In this document: one piece after another, positions 7,786 through 16,290 of the stretch
Layout: each line of letters begins with the position of its first letter
Numbering within the stretch: the first letter of the stretch is position 1
Position numbers and translations under genes: made by a program
The notes under the pieces: model-generated
Seen by the model: only the letters and a program-made list of their open reading frames with translations
Database searches by the model: none
Told to the model about the DNA's origin: nothing
Origin: DAIRDK01 sp035403225
GTDB taxonomy: Bacteria; Bacteroidota; Bacteroidia; Bacteroidales; FEN-979
Direction of reading: 5' to 3'
NCBI GenBank assembly: GCA_035403225.1
Contig: DAONET010000001.1
Span: forward strand, 62,001-126,000
DNA length: 64,000 bases

Positions 7786-9696
7786 TTGACCATACAGCAG
7801 ATACTCCTGAAATACTGGGGGTATGCTTCTTTCCGCCCGCTGCAGGAAGATATCATTGAATCGGTGCTGGCGGGAAAAGACACACTGGCCCTGTTGCCAA
7901 CCGGGGGAGGAAAATCCATCACATTCCAGGTACCCGCGTTGGCCAGAGAAGGGTTATGCCTGGTCGTCTCCCCGCTGATCGCCCTGATGAAAGACCAGGT
8001 CGACCGGCTGCGCAGCATGGGTATCCCCGCAGCCGCCCTCCACTCGGGTATGTATCCTGAAGAGATGGACCGCGTCATCTCGAATGCCAAATACGGGAAC
8101 ACCAAACTGCTGTATGTCTCCCCCGAACGACTGGTCACTACCAACATGCGATTGGGCCTCGAGCAGATGAAGGTCAACCTGATCGCCGTAGACGAAGCCC
8201 ACTGCATTTCCCAATGGGGATACGATTTCAGACCACCTTATCTCCAGATTGCCGAGATACGGGCGTACCTCCCCGGCATCCCGGTGCTGGCCCTTACCGC
8301 CACCGCCACCCCGCAGGTGATGACCGATATCCAGGAAAAGCTGAAATTCAAAAACGGACAAGTCTTTCAGCGAACCTTTGAACGGGAAAACCTCACTTAC
8401 GTAGTCATCCGGGATGAAGACAAGCTCAACCGGCTGCTCCGGATCGCACGCAAACTCAATGGCAGCGGAGTGGTGTACGTACGAAACCGGAAACAGACCC
8501 GCGAAATTGCCATGTTCCTGAAAAAACAGGGTGTCAGTGCCGACTTTTATCATGCAGGACTCGATCAGAAGACACGGTCGGACCGTCAACAGAGCTGGAC
8601 CCTTGGCAAGACCTCGGTGATTGTTTCCACGAATGCTTTCGGGATGGGAATCGACAAACCCGATGTCCGGTTTGTCGTCCACCTCGATCTTCCCAATTGC
8701 ATAGAAGCCTATTTCCAGGAAGCAGGACGCGGAGGCAGGGACGGAAAACCAGCCTGGGCCGTTCTCCTGCTCGAAAAGGCCGACATCCTGAATGCCCGCC
8801 ATCAGCTGGAGCAGGAGTATCCCGAACTGTCAATGATCCGTTCTGTCTACCAGGCTCTCGGTAATTATTACCAGCTTCCCGTCGGTACCGGTAAAGATGA
8901 GACTTTTGACTTCGACCTGTTCCGGTTTTCAGCTCAACATGGGTTCCAGCCCCTGGTGGCGTTCAATTCCTTAAAATTTCTTGAAAAAGAGGGGTATATC
9001 CTTCTCTCCGATGCGGTGAAAAATCCTTCCAAAATCTATATAAAAGCCAACAAAGAAGAGCTTTACCGTTTTCAGGTTGGCAACGAGCAGTACGACCTCC
9101 TCATCAAAGCCCTGCTGCGTTCTTACACAGGCATCATGACTGACTTTACCGAGATCAGTGAACAAGCCATTGGCACTAAGCTGGACATGACTCCCGAGCA
9201 GGTAGCCTCTGCGTTGATCTATCTTTCAAAAAACGGGTTGCTGGATTACCTGCCTCATTCCGACAAGCCACGGTTATCGTTTTCCACCGAACGGCTTGAT
9301 GCCAAAGATCTGTACATCTCTCCTGAAAACTACCGGGACCGAAAAAAAGAAGCCGGTGAAAGGCTCGAAGCCATGATCCATTATGCGGAATCGACGCACA
9401 AATGCCGGAGCCAGTTGCTGCTGTCGTACTTCGGTGAGACAAACAGCAAACGATGCGGCAAATGCGATGTATGCATCGACCGGAATAAACTCAGCCTCAA
9501 CGAAGCCGAATTCGACCAGGTGACCGACATCATCAAGCCGCTGCTGAAAGAAAAACCCTGTTCCCTGGAACAGCTGGCAGAAGCAGCGAACCCGATCCCG
9601 GATGACAAAGTGATCCGGGTGGTTCAATGGCTGATCGATTCGGGGAAAATCATCCCTCTTGACGACGGCAATCTGCGCTGGAAGAAGGCTGATTGA
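7786..9696 (+). CDS. recQ: ATP-dependent DNA helicase RecQ
   Basis: A 636-residue superfamily 2 3'-5' helicase for recombination and fork repair. The start is a TTG at 7786, because RecQ proteins normally begin only a few residues before the WGYxxFRPLQ motif and no ATG is available. Walker A TGGGKS (residues 39-44), DEAH box (136-139), ALTATAT and the motif VI region AGRGGRDG are intact. The zinc site of the RQC domain is visible as C540, C557, C560 and C563, followed by a winged-helix region. No HRDC domain is apparent, as in many short RecQ paralogues. It begins 10 bases after citF, so it may be co-transcribed with the citrate lyase genes without functional linkage. Confidence 0.93.
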   Translation: MTIQQILLKYWGYASFRPLQEDIIESVLAGKDTLALLPTGGGKSITFQVPALAREGLCLVVSPLIALMKDQVDRLRSMGIPAAALHSGMYPEEMDRVISNAKYGNTKLLYVSPERLVTTNMRLGLEQMKVNLIAVDEAHCISQWGYDFRPPYLQIAEIRAYLPGIPVLALTATATPQVMTDIQEKLKFKNGQVFQRTFERENLTYVVIRDEDKLNRLLRIARKLNGSGVVYVRNRKQTREIAMFLKKQGVSADFYHAGLDQKTRSDRQQSWTLGKTSVIVSTNAFGMGIDKPDVRFVVHLDLPNCIEAYFQEAGRGGRDGKPAWAVLLLEKADILNARHQLEQEYPELSMIRSVYQALGNYYQLPVGTGKDETFDFDLFRFSAQHGFQPLVAFNSLKFLEKEGYILLSDAVKNPSKIYIKANKEELYRFQVGNEQYDLLIKALLRSYTGIMTDFTEISEQAIGTKLDMTPEQVASALIYLSKNGLLDYLPHSDKPRLSFSTERLDAKDLYISPENYRDRKKEAGERLEAMIHYAESTHKCRSQLLLSYFGETNSKRCGKCDVCIDRNKLSLNEAEFDQVTDIIKPLLKEKPCSLEQLAEAANPIPDDKVIRVVQWLIDSGKIIPLDDGNLRWKKAD

Positions 9697-9738
9697 GAAA
9701 AAAACAATAACTTCACAGCCCGAAATCAAATCCGTTGT

Positions 9739-11391
9739 ATGTCAAACTCCCGGCTTAACGTATGGTTCTTCTTCCTTCTCCTCCTGTCTGCTTTCTCTTT
9801 CGCTGCTTTCAATGGCCGGTTACATCTGTTCGACTGGGATGAAATAAACTTCGCAGAATCAGCCCGGGAAATGATCGTTACCGGTGATTACATGACCGTA
9901 CGGATCGATTACCTCCCTTTCTGGGAAAAGCCCCCCCTCTTTATCTGGATGCAGGCGTTTTCGATGAAGGTTTTCGGGGTTAATGAATTCGCTGCCCGCT
10001 TTCCAAACACCATCGCCGGGATTCTTTCACTGGCGGTATTGTTCCTGGCCGGAAAAAGATTCTTTGACCGCCGCTTTGGGATGATCTGGTGCCTTACTTA
10101 TGTTGTCAGTTTCCTGCCCTTCCTGTATTTCAAATCCAGCCTGATCGATCCCTGGTTCAACCTCTTTATCTTTTCCGGGATCCTTTACTTCATCTGCTAT
10201 CTCGAAAATCGCAGCAAGCGCGCCATGTTGATCTCTTCGGCGGTGTTGATCGGCCTGGCCGTGCTCACCAAAGGGCCGGCAGCCTTGTTGATCTCCCTGC
10301 TTACTGCCGGTATCTTTTTCCTTTTGGTTCGTTTCCGCGGATTTATCAGATTGAAAGACATATTAATATGGTGTGGCATCTTCGTCATCACCGGTGGGTT
10401 CTGGTTTATTCTGATGATCTTGCAAGGAAAGTTCGATACCATCGTGGACTTCATCGTATACCAGGCTCGCCTGTTCAGCACTGAAGATGCAGGGCACGGG
10501 GGATTTCCCCTGTATCATGTAGTCGTCCTGCTGATCGGCGTCTTCCCCGCTTCCATCATCGCCATCCCCGGATTTTTTAAAAACCGGACAACGGAAGAAA
10601 GTCAGCACAACTTCCGGAAATGGATGCTGATCCTGTTCTGGGTAGTCCTGATCCTGTTCAGCATCGTCAAAACCAAGATCGTTCACTATTCATCTCTCTG
10701 TTACTTCCCGCTCACGTTCATGGCTGCCCTGGAAATCCATTACCTGCTTGATCATAAAAAGTTATTTTCCCGAGGTCTTCGTATCATCCTTCTCGTGATG
10801 ATGGGGATATGGGGGCTTTTCTCACTGGCCGCTCCTTTGGCGATGGGTCCTGGGAAAGATCACTTGCTGACACTGCTCGCGAAAAGCGACGCTGCCACCC
10901 TGTCCATGCTGGGCGCCGACGTCACCTGGCCCTGGTACACGATGATCCCCGGAGTGATCCTGATCCTGACCATGGGCTTGTTCATTTTTTACAGAAGACA
11001 TCTCCGGAATCAACTGATCGTCCTGGCCGCAGGATCTTTCCTTTTTATCAACACCGGCATATGGTTTTTCACTCCCCGGGTGGAAGGATACTCTCAACGA
11101 GCCAACATTGAGTTCTTCGAGAGCCTGCAAGGGAAAGACGTTTATTTCCGCACGCTGGGAATCAAGAGCTATGCTCCTTACTTCTATGCCCGGAAAGAAC
11201 AGCCATCGGGCCCCAGGGAATACAGCAAGACCTGGCAGTTCTATGGGAATATTGACAAACCGGTGTACTGTTCCTTCAGCCTGAATAAAAAAGATGCCTA
11301 TCTGAAGAAATATTTCAATCTGAAAGTATTATACGAAAAGAACGGATTCGTTTTTTGTGTCCGTAATCCTAACATACCCTCCCAGCCATGA
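9739..11391 (+). CDS. ArnT/PMT-like GT-C glycosyltransferase
   Basis: A 550-residue polytopic inner-membrane glycosyltransferase of the GT-C class with about eleven hydrophobic segments. The first periplasmic loop has WDEINFAESAREM followed by GDY and WEKPPL, the pattern of ArnT-like and protein-mannosyltransferase-like enzymes in which the acidic pair binds the polyprenyl-phosphate sugar. These enzymes transfer a sugar from an undecaprenyl-phosphate carrier onto lipid A, a protein or a glycan at the outer face of the membrane. The stop overlaps the next gene by four bases, and that gene looks like the synthase for the lipid-linked donor. The sugar and acceptor cannot be told from the sequence. 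Confidence 0.85.
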   Translation: MSNSRLNVWFFFLLLLSAFSFAAFNGRLHLFDWDEINFAESAREMIVTGDYMTVRIDYLPFWEKPPLFIWMQAFSMKVFGVNEFAARFPNTIAGILSLAVLFLAGKRFFDRRFGMIWCLTYVVSFLPFLYFKSSLIDPWFNLFIFSGILYFICYLENRSKRAMLISSAVLIGLAVLTKGPAALLISLLTAGIFFLLVRFRGFIRLKDILIWCGIFVITGGFWFILMILQGKFDTIVDFIVYQARLFSTEDAGHGGFPLYHVVVLLIGVFPASIIAIPGFFKNRTTEESQHNFRKWMLILFWVVLILFSIVKTKIVHYSSLCYFPLTFMAALEIHYLLDHKKLFSRGLRIILLVMMGIWGLFSLAAPLAMGPGKDHLLTLLAKSDAATLSMLGADVTWPWYTMIPGVILILTMGLFIFYRRHLRNQLIVLAAGSFLFINTGIWFFTPRVEGYSQRANIEFFESLQGKDVYFRTLGIKSYAPYFYARKEQPSGPREYSKTWQFYGNIDKPVYCSFSLNKKDAYLKKYFNLKVLYEKNGFVFCVRNPNIPSQP

Positions 11392-12134
11392 TTCTTGGAA
11401 AAACCATAACCGTAGTGATGCCGGCATATAACGCCGGAAAGACCCTTGAACAGAATTACCACGAGATCCCTTTCGACATTGTTGACCAGGTGATCCTGGT
11501 CGATGATCACAGCACCGACAATACCGTGGAAGTTGCCCAAAAACTCGGGATCAGGCACATCATCCAACATGAAGCCAACAAAGGATATGGCGGAAACCAG
11601 AAGTCTTGTTACAACCGTGCGCTGGAACTCAATTCCGATATTGTCATCATGCTTCATCCCGATTACCAGTATACGCCGAAGCTGATTGCCTCCATGGGTT
11701 ATCTCATCGCCAACAACGTTTACGAAGTGGTACTGGGTTCGCGGATCCTCGGGAAAGGCGCGCTGAAAGGAGGCATGCCGTTGTACAAATACATTGCCAA
11801 CCGGCTACTGACGTTCACGCAGAATATCCTGATGAACCAGAAGCTTTCGGAATACCATACCGGATACCGGGCTTTCAGCCGGAATGTCCTTGAAAAGGTC
11901 AATTACAACATCAATGATGATGATTTCATTTTCGACAATCAGATGCTGGCCCAGATTCTCTATGCCGGGTTCGAGATTGCCGAAATCACCTGTCCGACCC
12001 GCTATTTCGAAGAAGCTTCTTCCATCAGCTTCAAACGAAGTGTCAAATACGGATTGGGCGTGCTGCGTGTCTCCTTTTCTTATTTCCTCCAGAAAATGGG
12101 CATCGCCCGGTTCAAAATTTTTCAGCCCAAATGA
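11388..12134 (+). CDS. GT2 family glycosyltransferase, polyprenol-phosphate sugar synthase-like
   Basis: A 248-residue GT-A enzyme of family 2. It has VVMPAYNAGKTL at the N terminus, the nucleotide-binding VDDHSTDNT motif and the DYQYTP segment in the DxD region, and resembles DPM1-type synthases that load a sugar from a nucleotide donor onto a polyprenyl phosphate. It lacks the two C-terminal transmembrane helices of GtrB/ArnC proteins, so it is probably peripheral. The ATGA overlap with the ArnT-like gene indicates coupled expression and supports a donor-then-transferase pair. Confidence 0.85.
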   Translation: MILGKTITVVMPAYNAGKTLEQNYHEIPFDIVDQVILVDDHSTDNTVEVAQKLGIRHIIQHEANKGYGGNQKSCYNRALELNSDIVIMLHPDYQYTPKLIASMGYLIANNVYEVVLGSRILGKGALKGGMPLYKYIANRLLTFTQNILMNQKLSEYHTGYRAFSRNVLEKVNYNINDDDFIFDNQMLAQILYAGFEIAEITCPTRYFEEASSISFKRSVKYGLGVLRVSFSYFLQKMGIARFKIFQPK

Positions 12135-12169
12135 TCACCCGGAAATATCCATCTTTAACTTTTTAACCC

Positions 12170-12769
12170 TTGGTACTTCCACACAGTTTCTACAATCGTC
12201 CCGATGTCGTTGGCATCGCCCGTGAATTACTGGGCAAATATCTCTGCACCCGGTTTGACGGAGTGGTCACTGCCGGGATGATCACGGAAACTGAAGCCTA
12301 TGCCGGAGTTATCGACAAAGCATCGCATGCCTGGAACGGACGCCGGACAGCCCGCACGGAGATCATGTACCGGCGGGCAGGCACTGCTTATGTTTATCTC
12401 TGTTATGGGATCCATTCGCTCTTCAATGTCGTCACCAACCGGGAAGGCATCCCGCATGCCATTCTCATCCGTGCCATAATTTCTTCGGAAGGTCGGGCGA
12501 CGATGATGCAGCGCATGGGGAAAACGAAACCAGGCGACGGCCTTATCAGCGGGCCGGGAAAAGTCACCAGGGCGCTGGGGATCCACTACGCCATGACCGG
12601 GGCTGACCTCACCCGGGAGCCATCCGGCCGGAAAGAAGACGGGATCTGGATTGAAGACCGGAAAACAGACCTTTCGGAATACACGATAGAGGCGACACCC
12701 CGTATCGGAGTTGATTACGCCGGTGAGGATGCAACCCTCCCCTATCGTTTCCTGCTGAGCAAAAAATAA
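12170..12769 (+). CDS. DNA-3-methyladenine glycosylase, AAG/MPG family
   Basis: A 199-residue monofunctional glycosylase that flips and excises alkylated purines in base-excision repair. The family hallmarks are clear: LLGKYL, the catalytic ITETEAY region with E near residue 42, the YGIHSLFNVVT block and SGPGKVTRALGI near the DNA-binding centre. The start is a TTG at 12170, which gives the usual short N terminus ahead of FYNRPDVVGIARELLG; no ATG lies upstream in frame within the gap. Its stop codon falls inside the hup terminator hairpin. It is 35 bases beyond the GT2 gene with no functional link. Confidence 0.9.
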   Translation: MVLPHSFYNRPDVVGIARELLGKYLCTRFDGVVTAGMITETEAYAGVIDKASHAWNGRRTARTEIMYRRAGTAYVYLCYGIHSLFNVVTNREGIPHAILIRAIISSEGRATMMQRMGKTKPGDGLISGPGKVTRALGIHYAMTGADLTREPSGRKEDGIWIEDRKTDLSEYTIEATPRIGVDYAGEDATLPYRFLLSKK

Positions 12770-12798
12770 AGGCGCCCTCGGGGAGAGAACGCCTTTAT
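12766..12798 (-). terminator. Rho-independent terminator of hup
   Basis: A perfect 9-bp stem ATAAAGGCG / CGCCTTTAT with a 15-base loop. On the minus strand it is followed by a run of T (AAAAAA at 12761-12766 on the plus strand). It overlaps the stop codon of the convergent glycosylase gene. Confidence 0.75.
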
Positions 12799-12815
12799 AA
12801 AGGAAGTTATGGTTC

Positions 12816-13088
12816 TTACTTTGCTTTCTTGGCTAAAGCAGCACCAGCTTTGAACTTCACGACTTTCTTGGCGGGAATCTTTATTTCCTTACCATTCTGA
12901 GGATTGCGTCCTTTGCGTGCGGCTCTCTTGGAAACAGAGAAAGAACCAAAATCTACTAACGCAACTCTTTCGCCTTTTGAAAGAGCTTTGGTCGTAGCTT
13001 CAACAAAACCTTCCAGAGCTTTCTTGGCATCTGCTTTGGTTAACTTTGCATGCGAAGCAATTGCTTCGATTAACTGAGCCTTGTTCAT
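12816..13088 (-). CDS. hup: HU family DNA-binding protein
   Basis: A 90-residue nucleoid protein that binds and bends DNA as a dimer. It has the N-terminal helices MNKAQLIEAIA and KALEGFVEAT, the LVDFGSFSV core and the arm region with GRNPQNGKEIKIPA, followed by the C-terminal KVVKFKAG. Length and sequence are canonical. It is a single-gene unit with a promoter element at 13130-13137 and a terminator at 12766-12798. IHF is unlikely because the arm sequence is of HU type. Confidence 0.96.
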   Translation of the reverse strand: MNKAQLIEAIASHAKLTKADAKKALEGFVEATTKALSKGERVALVDFGSFSVSKRAARKGRNPQNGKEIKIPAKKVVKFKAGAALAKKAK

Positions 13089-13129
13089 TTTTTTTCTTTT
13101 TTTAGTTAATACTCATTTTAAGAACCTCA

Positions 13130-13137
13130 CAAATATA
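13130..13137 (-). promoter_or_regulatory. -7 promoter element for hup
   Basis: TATATTTG on the minus strand, 42 bases upstream of the hup ATG. A CTTG at 13157-13160, spaced 19 bases, can serve as a near-consensus -33 box (TTTG). Confidence 0.65.
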
Positions 13138-13248
13138 CACATTCTACAACGGTTGTCAAGTGTTTAGCGTCGAAAACCGTTGAAAATGTTAATAAAAGGG
13201 CGTTTTTGTTGAAAAATGGGGACCTGTATCGCTGATTCTGTGCACTTT

Positions 13249-14205
13249 TCAGCCTATCATCCTTCCAAATCCATTCAGAAATTCCCTGATATTCATGACC
13301 CGTCGACCGGAAGGTTGTATCTCGGAGATGTCGACATATCCGTTTTTGGCGGAAATGCGAAGGAAGGTTTTATGGTCGGTCAGAACTGTTCCCTCCTCCG
13401 CCGCATCCGGATCGGTAAGCATGGATGCACGAAGGATTTTGACAGAGATGGCATGTCCGTCGTTCAGGGTGATGGTCGTGAAAGCGCCCGGATAAGGGCT
13501 CATGCCGCGGATGAGGTTAAACACATCGTTCACCTCTTTTGACCAGTCGATCCGGGCATCATCCCGGGTAAACTTCGGGGCAGGCTTCAGTTTCATTCCT
13601 TCCGTGATCAACCCGTGCTGAGAAATGGCGGAGATGTTTCCTTCAGCCACGGCAGTAACCGTTTTCACGACCAGTCCGGCCCCGATTTCCATCAGCCGGT
13701 CATGTAGCTCTCCGGCCGTTTCCCCGGGTCCTATCGGTGTCCGTTCCGAAAAGAGGATCTTCCCCGTATCGATTTTCTCTTCCAGCAGAAAAGTGGTCAC
13801 CCCGGTTTCCTTCTCCCCGTTGATGACCGACCAGTTGATGGGAGCCGCCCCCCGGTACTGAGGTAACAGAGAGGCGTGCAGGTTGAACGTCCCCAGCGGC
13901 GGTAACGACCATATCTGCCGGGGCATCATGCGAAAAGCCACGACCACTTGCAGGTCGGGTTTCAATGAACACAATTCCTCCTGAAAAGCAGGGTCTTTCA
14001 GGCTGACCGGTTGCAATACTTTTAACCCCCGGGACACAGCATACTGTTTGACCGGCGAACCGGTCATTTTAAGCCCCCTCCCGGCCGGTTTGTCGGGAGC
14101 GGTGACCACAGCCACCACCGGGAAACCATCTTCTGTCAGACGAGCTAAAGAAGCAACAGCAAAATCGGGAGTACCATAAAAGATAATGCGGGGGAAATCG
14201 GACAT
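13249..14205 (-). CDS. fmt: Methionyl-tRNA formyltransferase
   Basis: A 318-residue enzyme that formylates initiator Met-tRNA with 10-formyltetrahydrofolate. It has the N-terminal IIFYGTPDFAV motif, the folate-site block HASLLPQYRGAAPINWSV with its conserved Asn-His-Asp neighbourhood, and GVTTFLLEEKIDTG; the C-terminal half is the OB-like tRNA-binding domain. The ATG at 14205 places the TPD motif at its usual position. It has its own TATCTTTG element upstream, which lies beyond the terminator of the preceding TPR gene, so it is a separate unit. The usual neighbour def is not present. Confidence 0.95.
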   Translation of the reverse strand: MSDFPRIIFYGTPDFAVASLARLTEDGFPVVAVVTAPDKPAGRGLKMTGSPVKQYAVSRGLKVLQPVSLKDPAFQEELCSLKPDLQVVVAFRMMPRQIWSLPPLGTFNLHASLLPQYRGAAPINWSVINGEKETGVTTFLLEEKIDTGKILFSERTPIGPGETAGELHDRLMEIGAGLVVKTVTAVAEGNISAISQHGLITEGMKLKPAPKFTRDDARIDWSKEVNDVFNLIRGMSPYPGAFTTITLNDGHAISVKILRASMLTDPDAAEEGTVLTDHKTFLRISAKNGYVDISEIQPSGRRVMNIREFLNGFGRMIG

Positions 14206-14221
14206 GCAGTAATATTTGGCA

Positions 14222-14229
14222 CAAAGATA
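14222..14229 (-). promoter_or_regulatory. -7 promoter element for fmt
   Basis: TATCTTTG on the minus strand, 17 bases upstream of the fmt ATG and just downstream of the TPR gene terminator. Confidence 0.6.
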
Positions 14230-14277
14230 TGAAACAAAAACACTGAAGAAAGAAGAAGGAAAATCAGGGTAAAAAAA

Positions 14278-14307
14278 AAGGGCTGCCTTTTATTGGAGAC
14301 AGCCCTT
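14278..14307 (-). terminator. Rho-independent terminator of the TPR gene
   Basis: An 8-bp stem AAGGGCTG / CAGCCCTT with a 14-base loop. On the minus strand it is followed by nine T residues (A-run at 14271-14279). Confidence 0.8.
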
Positions 14308-14325
14308 CTGATTATAAAAGAACGA

Positions 14326-15018
14326 TTATTTCTTCAGCATGCCTTCCATGAAGGCAATACTTTTATCAATATCCTGAGATTCAAATGACTGCGGGTAATT
14401 TTTCTTGATCAGCGTATAATACTCGAGCGCTTTTTGGTAGTTCTTCCCGATTTCATACACCTGGGCTGCCTTCATGTAAAACAGCGGAGAGGTAAATTGG
14501 TTATTGACCATTTCTGCGGCTTTGATGTAATACTCGATGGCTTTATCGGGTTGATTGAGTTCGAGGTATGCATCGCCGATTCCGCCTTTGGCCATCGGGC
14601 CTACCACGTAATCTTTGCATTTAAACTTTTCAAGATAGTCGATTGCTTTCTGGTACTGACCCATTTTCAGGTAACAGATTCCGGTGTAATATTTCGACAG
14701 ATTGGCCGATTTGGTCATGTTATACTGGCTCATGATATCCAGGAATCCCGGGTAATTTCCATCCCCGTTCAGGGCTAATTTCAGGGAATCCATTTCGAAA
14801 TACTTTTCTGCCATGAACATCTGCCTCTGCGCTTCAATTTCGCGCGGCTGGAGATAATACTTGCGGAAGCCGAAAAAACCAAGAACAACGACAATAAGTA
14901 CCCCGATAACGATCAGGATCACTTTTTGATTTTTTTCAATAAACTGTTCGGTTTTACCAAATGCTTCTTCAACAGTCTGAATGGTGCCTTCTGTTTTATC
15001 AGGTTGCTTCTTTGACAT
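14326..15018 (-). CDS. Membrane-anchored tetratricopeptide repeat protein (YfgM-like architecture)
   Basis: A 230-residue protein with a short cytoplasmic N terminus, one transmembrane helix at about residues 33-52 and a periplasmic helical region made of TPR units: paired helices such as YTGICYLKMGQYQKAIDYL, GDAYLELNQPDKAIEYY and YEIGKNYQKALEYY are visible. The layout matches YfgM/CcmI-type proteins that act as accessory factors of the Sec translocon or of periplasmic chaperone networks. That role is an inference from architecture only. The gene forms a single unit between its own promoter element and terminator and is divergent from trmH. Confidence 0.8.
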   Translation of the reverse strand: MSKKQPDKTEGTIQTVEEAFGKTEQFIEKNQKVILIVIGVLIVVVLGFFGFRKYYLQPREIEAQRQMFMAEKYFEMDSLKLALNGDGNYPGFLDIMSQYNMTKSANLSKYYTGICYLKMGQYQKAIDYLEKFKCKDYVVGPMAKGGIGDAYLELNQPDKAIEYYIKAAEMVNNQFTSPLFYMKAAQVYEIGKNYQKALEYYTLIKKNYPQSFESQDIDKSIAFMEGMLKK

Positions 15019-15037
15019 GCTTACATTTTTTGAGATG

Positions 15038-15045
15038 CAAAGGTA
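15038..15045 (-). promoter_or_regulatory. -7 promoter element for the TPR gene
   Basis: TACCTTTG on the minus strand, 19 bases upstream of the ATG at 15018. It is paired divergently with the trmH element at 15085-15092. Confidence 0.6.
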
Positions 15046-15084
15046 AATTTTTTCTTTGAATTAAGTCACATGGGCTCATTTTTT

Positions 15085-15092
15085 TACTTTTG
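15085..15092 (+). promoter_or_regulatory. -7 promoter element for trmH
   Basis: TACTTTTG on the plus strand, 18 bases before the ATG at 15111. It excludes the alternative TTG start at 15090, which lies inside the element. Confidence 0.65.
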
Positions 15093-15110
15093 CGACACAT
15101 ATATAAATTA

Positions 15111-15839
15111 ATGAAACGCATTATCAAAGATGTTTTCGAAGCTGACAGGGAGACCCGGCGACGTCTGCTGGAGTATCTGGAGACGCTGATCACGGAGAAC
15201 CGCAAGCAGAAATTCGGTGAAGTGCTGGCAGGGAGAACCCGTCATATCACCATTGTACTGGAAGACATTTTCCAGCCTCATAATGCCAGCGCGGTGCTAA
15301 GGACTTGCGACTGTTTCGGGATTCAGGATGTTCATATCATCGAGAATAAAAACAAGTACGAGGTGAATCCCGATGTCGCGCTGGGTTCATCCAAATGGCT
15401 CTCATTATTTAAATACAACCATTCGGAGAACAACACAGCCGCCTGCCTGAATCACCTGAAGGAACAGGGTTACCGGATCATTGCCACGACGCCTCACCAG
15501 GATGACTACACGCCGGCCACCCTGCCTCTTGATCCCAAATTCGCGCTGGTTTTCGGCACAGAGCTCGACGGGTTGACTCCCACGGCGATGGACCTCGCCG
15601 ACGGCTTTGTCAAAATTCCCATGTTCGGTTTTACCGAGAGTCTGAACATCAGCGTTTCTGCTGCCATTTTCCTCCACACTCTTTCCAACAGGCTGAGGGA
15701 ACGGGATAATTTCTGGCATCTTTCCGAAGAAGAATATCTGAAGGTAAGGCTGGAATGGGCGCTGCAATCGGTGAAACGATCAGACCTGATCGCTGCCGAA
15801 TTCCTTGAAAAACAATCAAGGTCAGGGAATAACCAATAA
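15111..15839 (+). CDS. trmH: tRNA (guanosine-18-2'-O)-methyltransferase, SpoU family
   Basis: A 242-residue knot-fold methyltransferase expected to methylate the 2'-OH of G18 in tRNA using S-adenosylmethionine. SpoU motif 1 is ITIVLEDIFQPHNASAVLRT, motif 2 includes LVFGTELDGLTPTA and motif 3 is MFGFTESLNISVSAA. The N-terminal extension containing FGEVLAGRTRHI is typical of TrmH rather than of RlmB. The ATG at 15111 follows the promoter element by 18 bases; a longer TTG start would lie within that element. The neighbours bTHX and rsmG also concern the translation apparatus. Confidence 0.9.
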   Translation: MKRIIKDVFEADRETRRRLLEYLETLITENRKQKFGEVLAGRTRHITIVLEDIFQPHNASAVLRTCDCFGIQDVHIIENKNKYEVNPDVALGSSKWLSLFKYNHSENNTAACLNHLKEQGYRIIATTPHQDDYTPATLPLDPKFALVFGTELDGLTPTAMDLADGFVKIPMFGFTESLNISVSAAIFLHTLSNRLRERDNFWHLSEEEYLKVRLEWALQSVKRSDLIAAEFLEKQSRSGNNQ

Positions 15840-15850
15840 CCTTTTTTTCC

Positions 15851-15858
15851 TATATTTG
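15851..15858 (+). promoter_or_regulatory. -7 promoter element for the bTHX gene
   Basis: TATATTTG on the plus strand, 29 bases upstream of the ATG at 15888. Confidence 0.6.
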
Positions 15859-15887
15859 CGATAACCGATTAAAAAAATCATTCAACT

Positions 15888-16229
15888 ATGGGAAAAGGAG
15901 ATAAAAAGTCAAAACGAGGCAAGATCATCATAGGGTCCTATGGTGTCAGAAGGCCCAGCCGTAAAAAACAAGTTGCAGTTCCCTCCGTAAAAACAGTTGA
16001 GGAAAAGCCGAAGAAGGCCCCCAAAGTAACAGAAGAACCTGTTGAAGTTCCCGTCGTCGCCGTTGAGCAACCCAAGACCGTGGAAAAGAAGCCCCGGAAA
16101 GCCCCTGTGAAGAAGGTGGCGGAAGGGGAAGCCGAAAAGCCAAAGGCAGCGGCAAAAACCAGGAAGAAAGCCACTCCTCCGAGTGAAACCCTCTTTGATC
16201 AACCCGTGGAACCCACCCCCGAGCAATAA
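15888..16229 (+). CDS. 30S ribosomal protein bTHX with a long Lys/Pro/Ala/Glu tail
   Basis: A 113-residue basic protein. The first 27 residues, beginning MGKGDKKSKRGK and continuing IIIGSYGVRRPSRKK, match bTHX, the small peptide that sits in the head of the 30S subunit of Thermus and is widespread in Bacteroidetes. Ordinary bTHX is about 25-45 residues; here some 85 extra residues rich in Lys, Pro, Ala, Val and Glu follow, with repeats of a KKAPK/RKAP motif and no predictable fold. The frame is open and flanked by a promoter element and a strong terminator, so the tail appears real. The role of the tail is unknown; a disordered RNA- or protein-binding extension is plausible. Confidence 0.8.
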   Translation: MGKGDKKSKRGKIIIGSYGVRRPSRKKQVAVPSVKTVEEKPKKAPKVTEEPVEVPVVAVEQPKTVEKKPRKAPVKKVAEGEAEKPKAAAKTRKKATPPSETLFDQPVEPTPEQ

Positions 16230-16251
16230 CAATCCGAACTAAGGAAAAAGA

Positions 16252-16281
16252 CGTCTGGAACAGGCTCTGCCTTTCCAGACG
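16252..16281 (+). terminator. Terminator hairpin between the bTHX gene and rsmG
   Basis: A perfect 9-bp stem CGTCTGGAA / TTCCAGACG with a 12-base loop followed by CTTTTG. It ends only 9 bases before the rsmG ATG, so it could act as an attenuator or block the rsmG start as well as terminate. Confidence 0.7.
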
Positions 16282-16290
16282 CTTTTGTAT

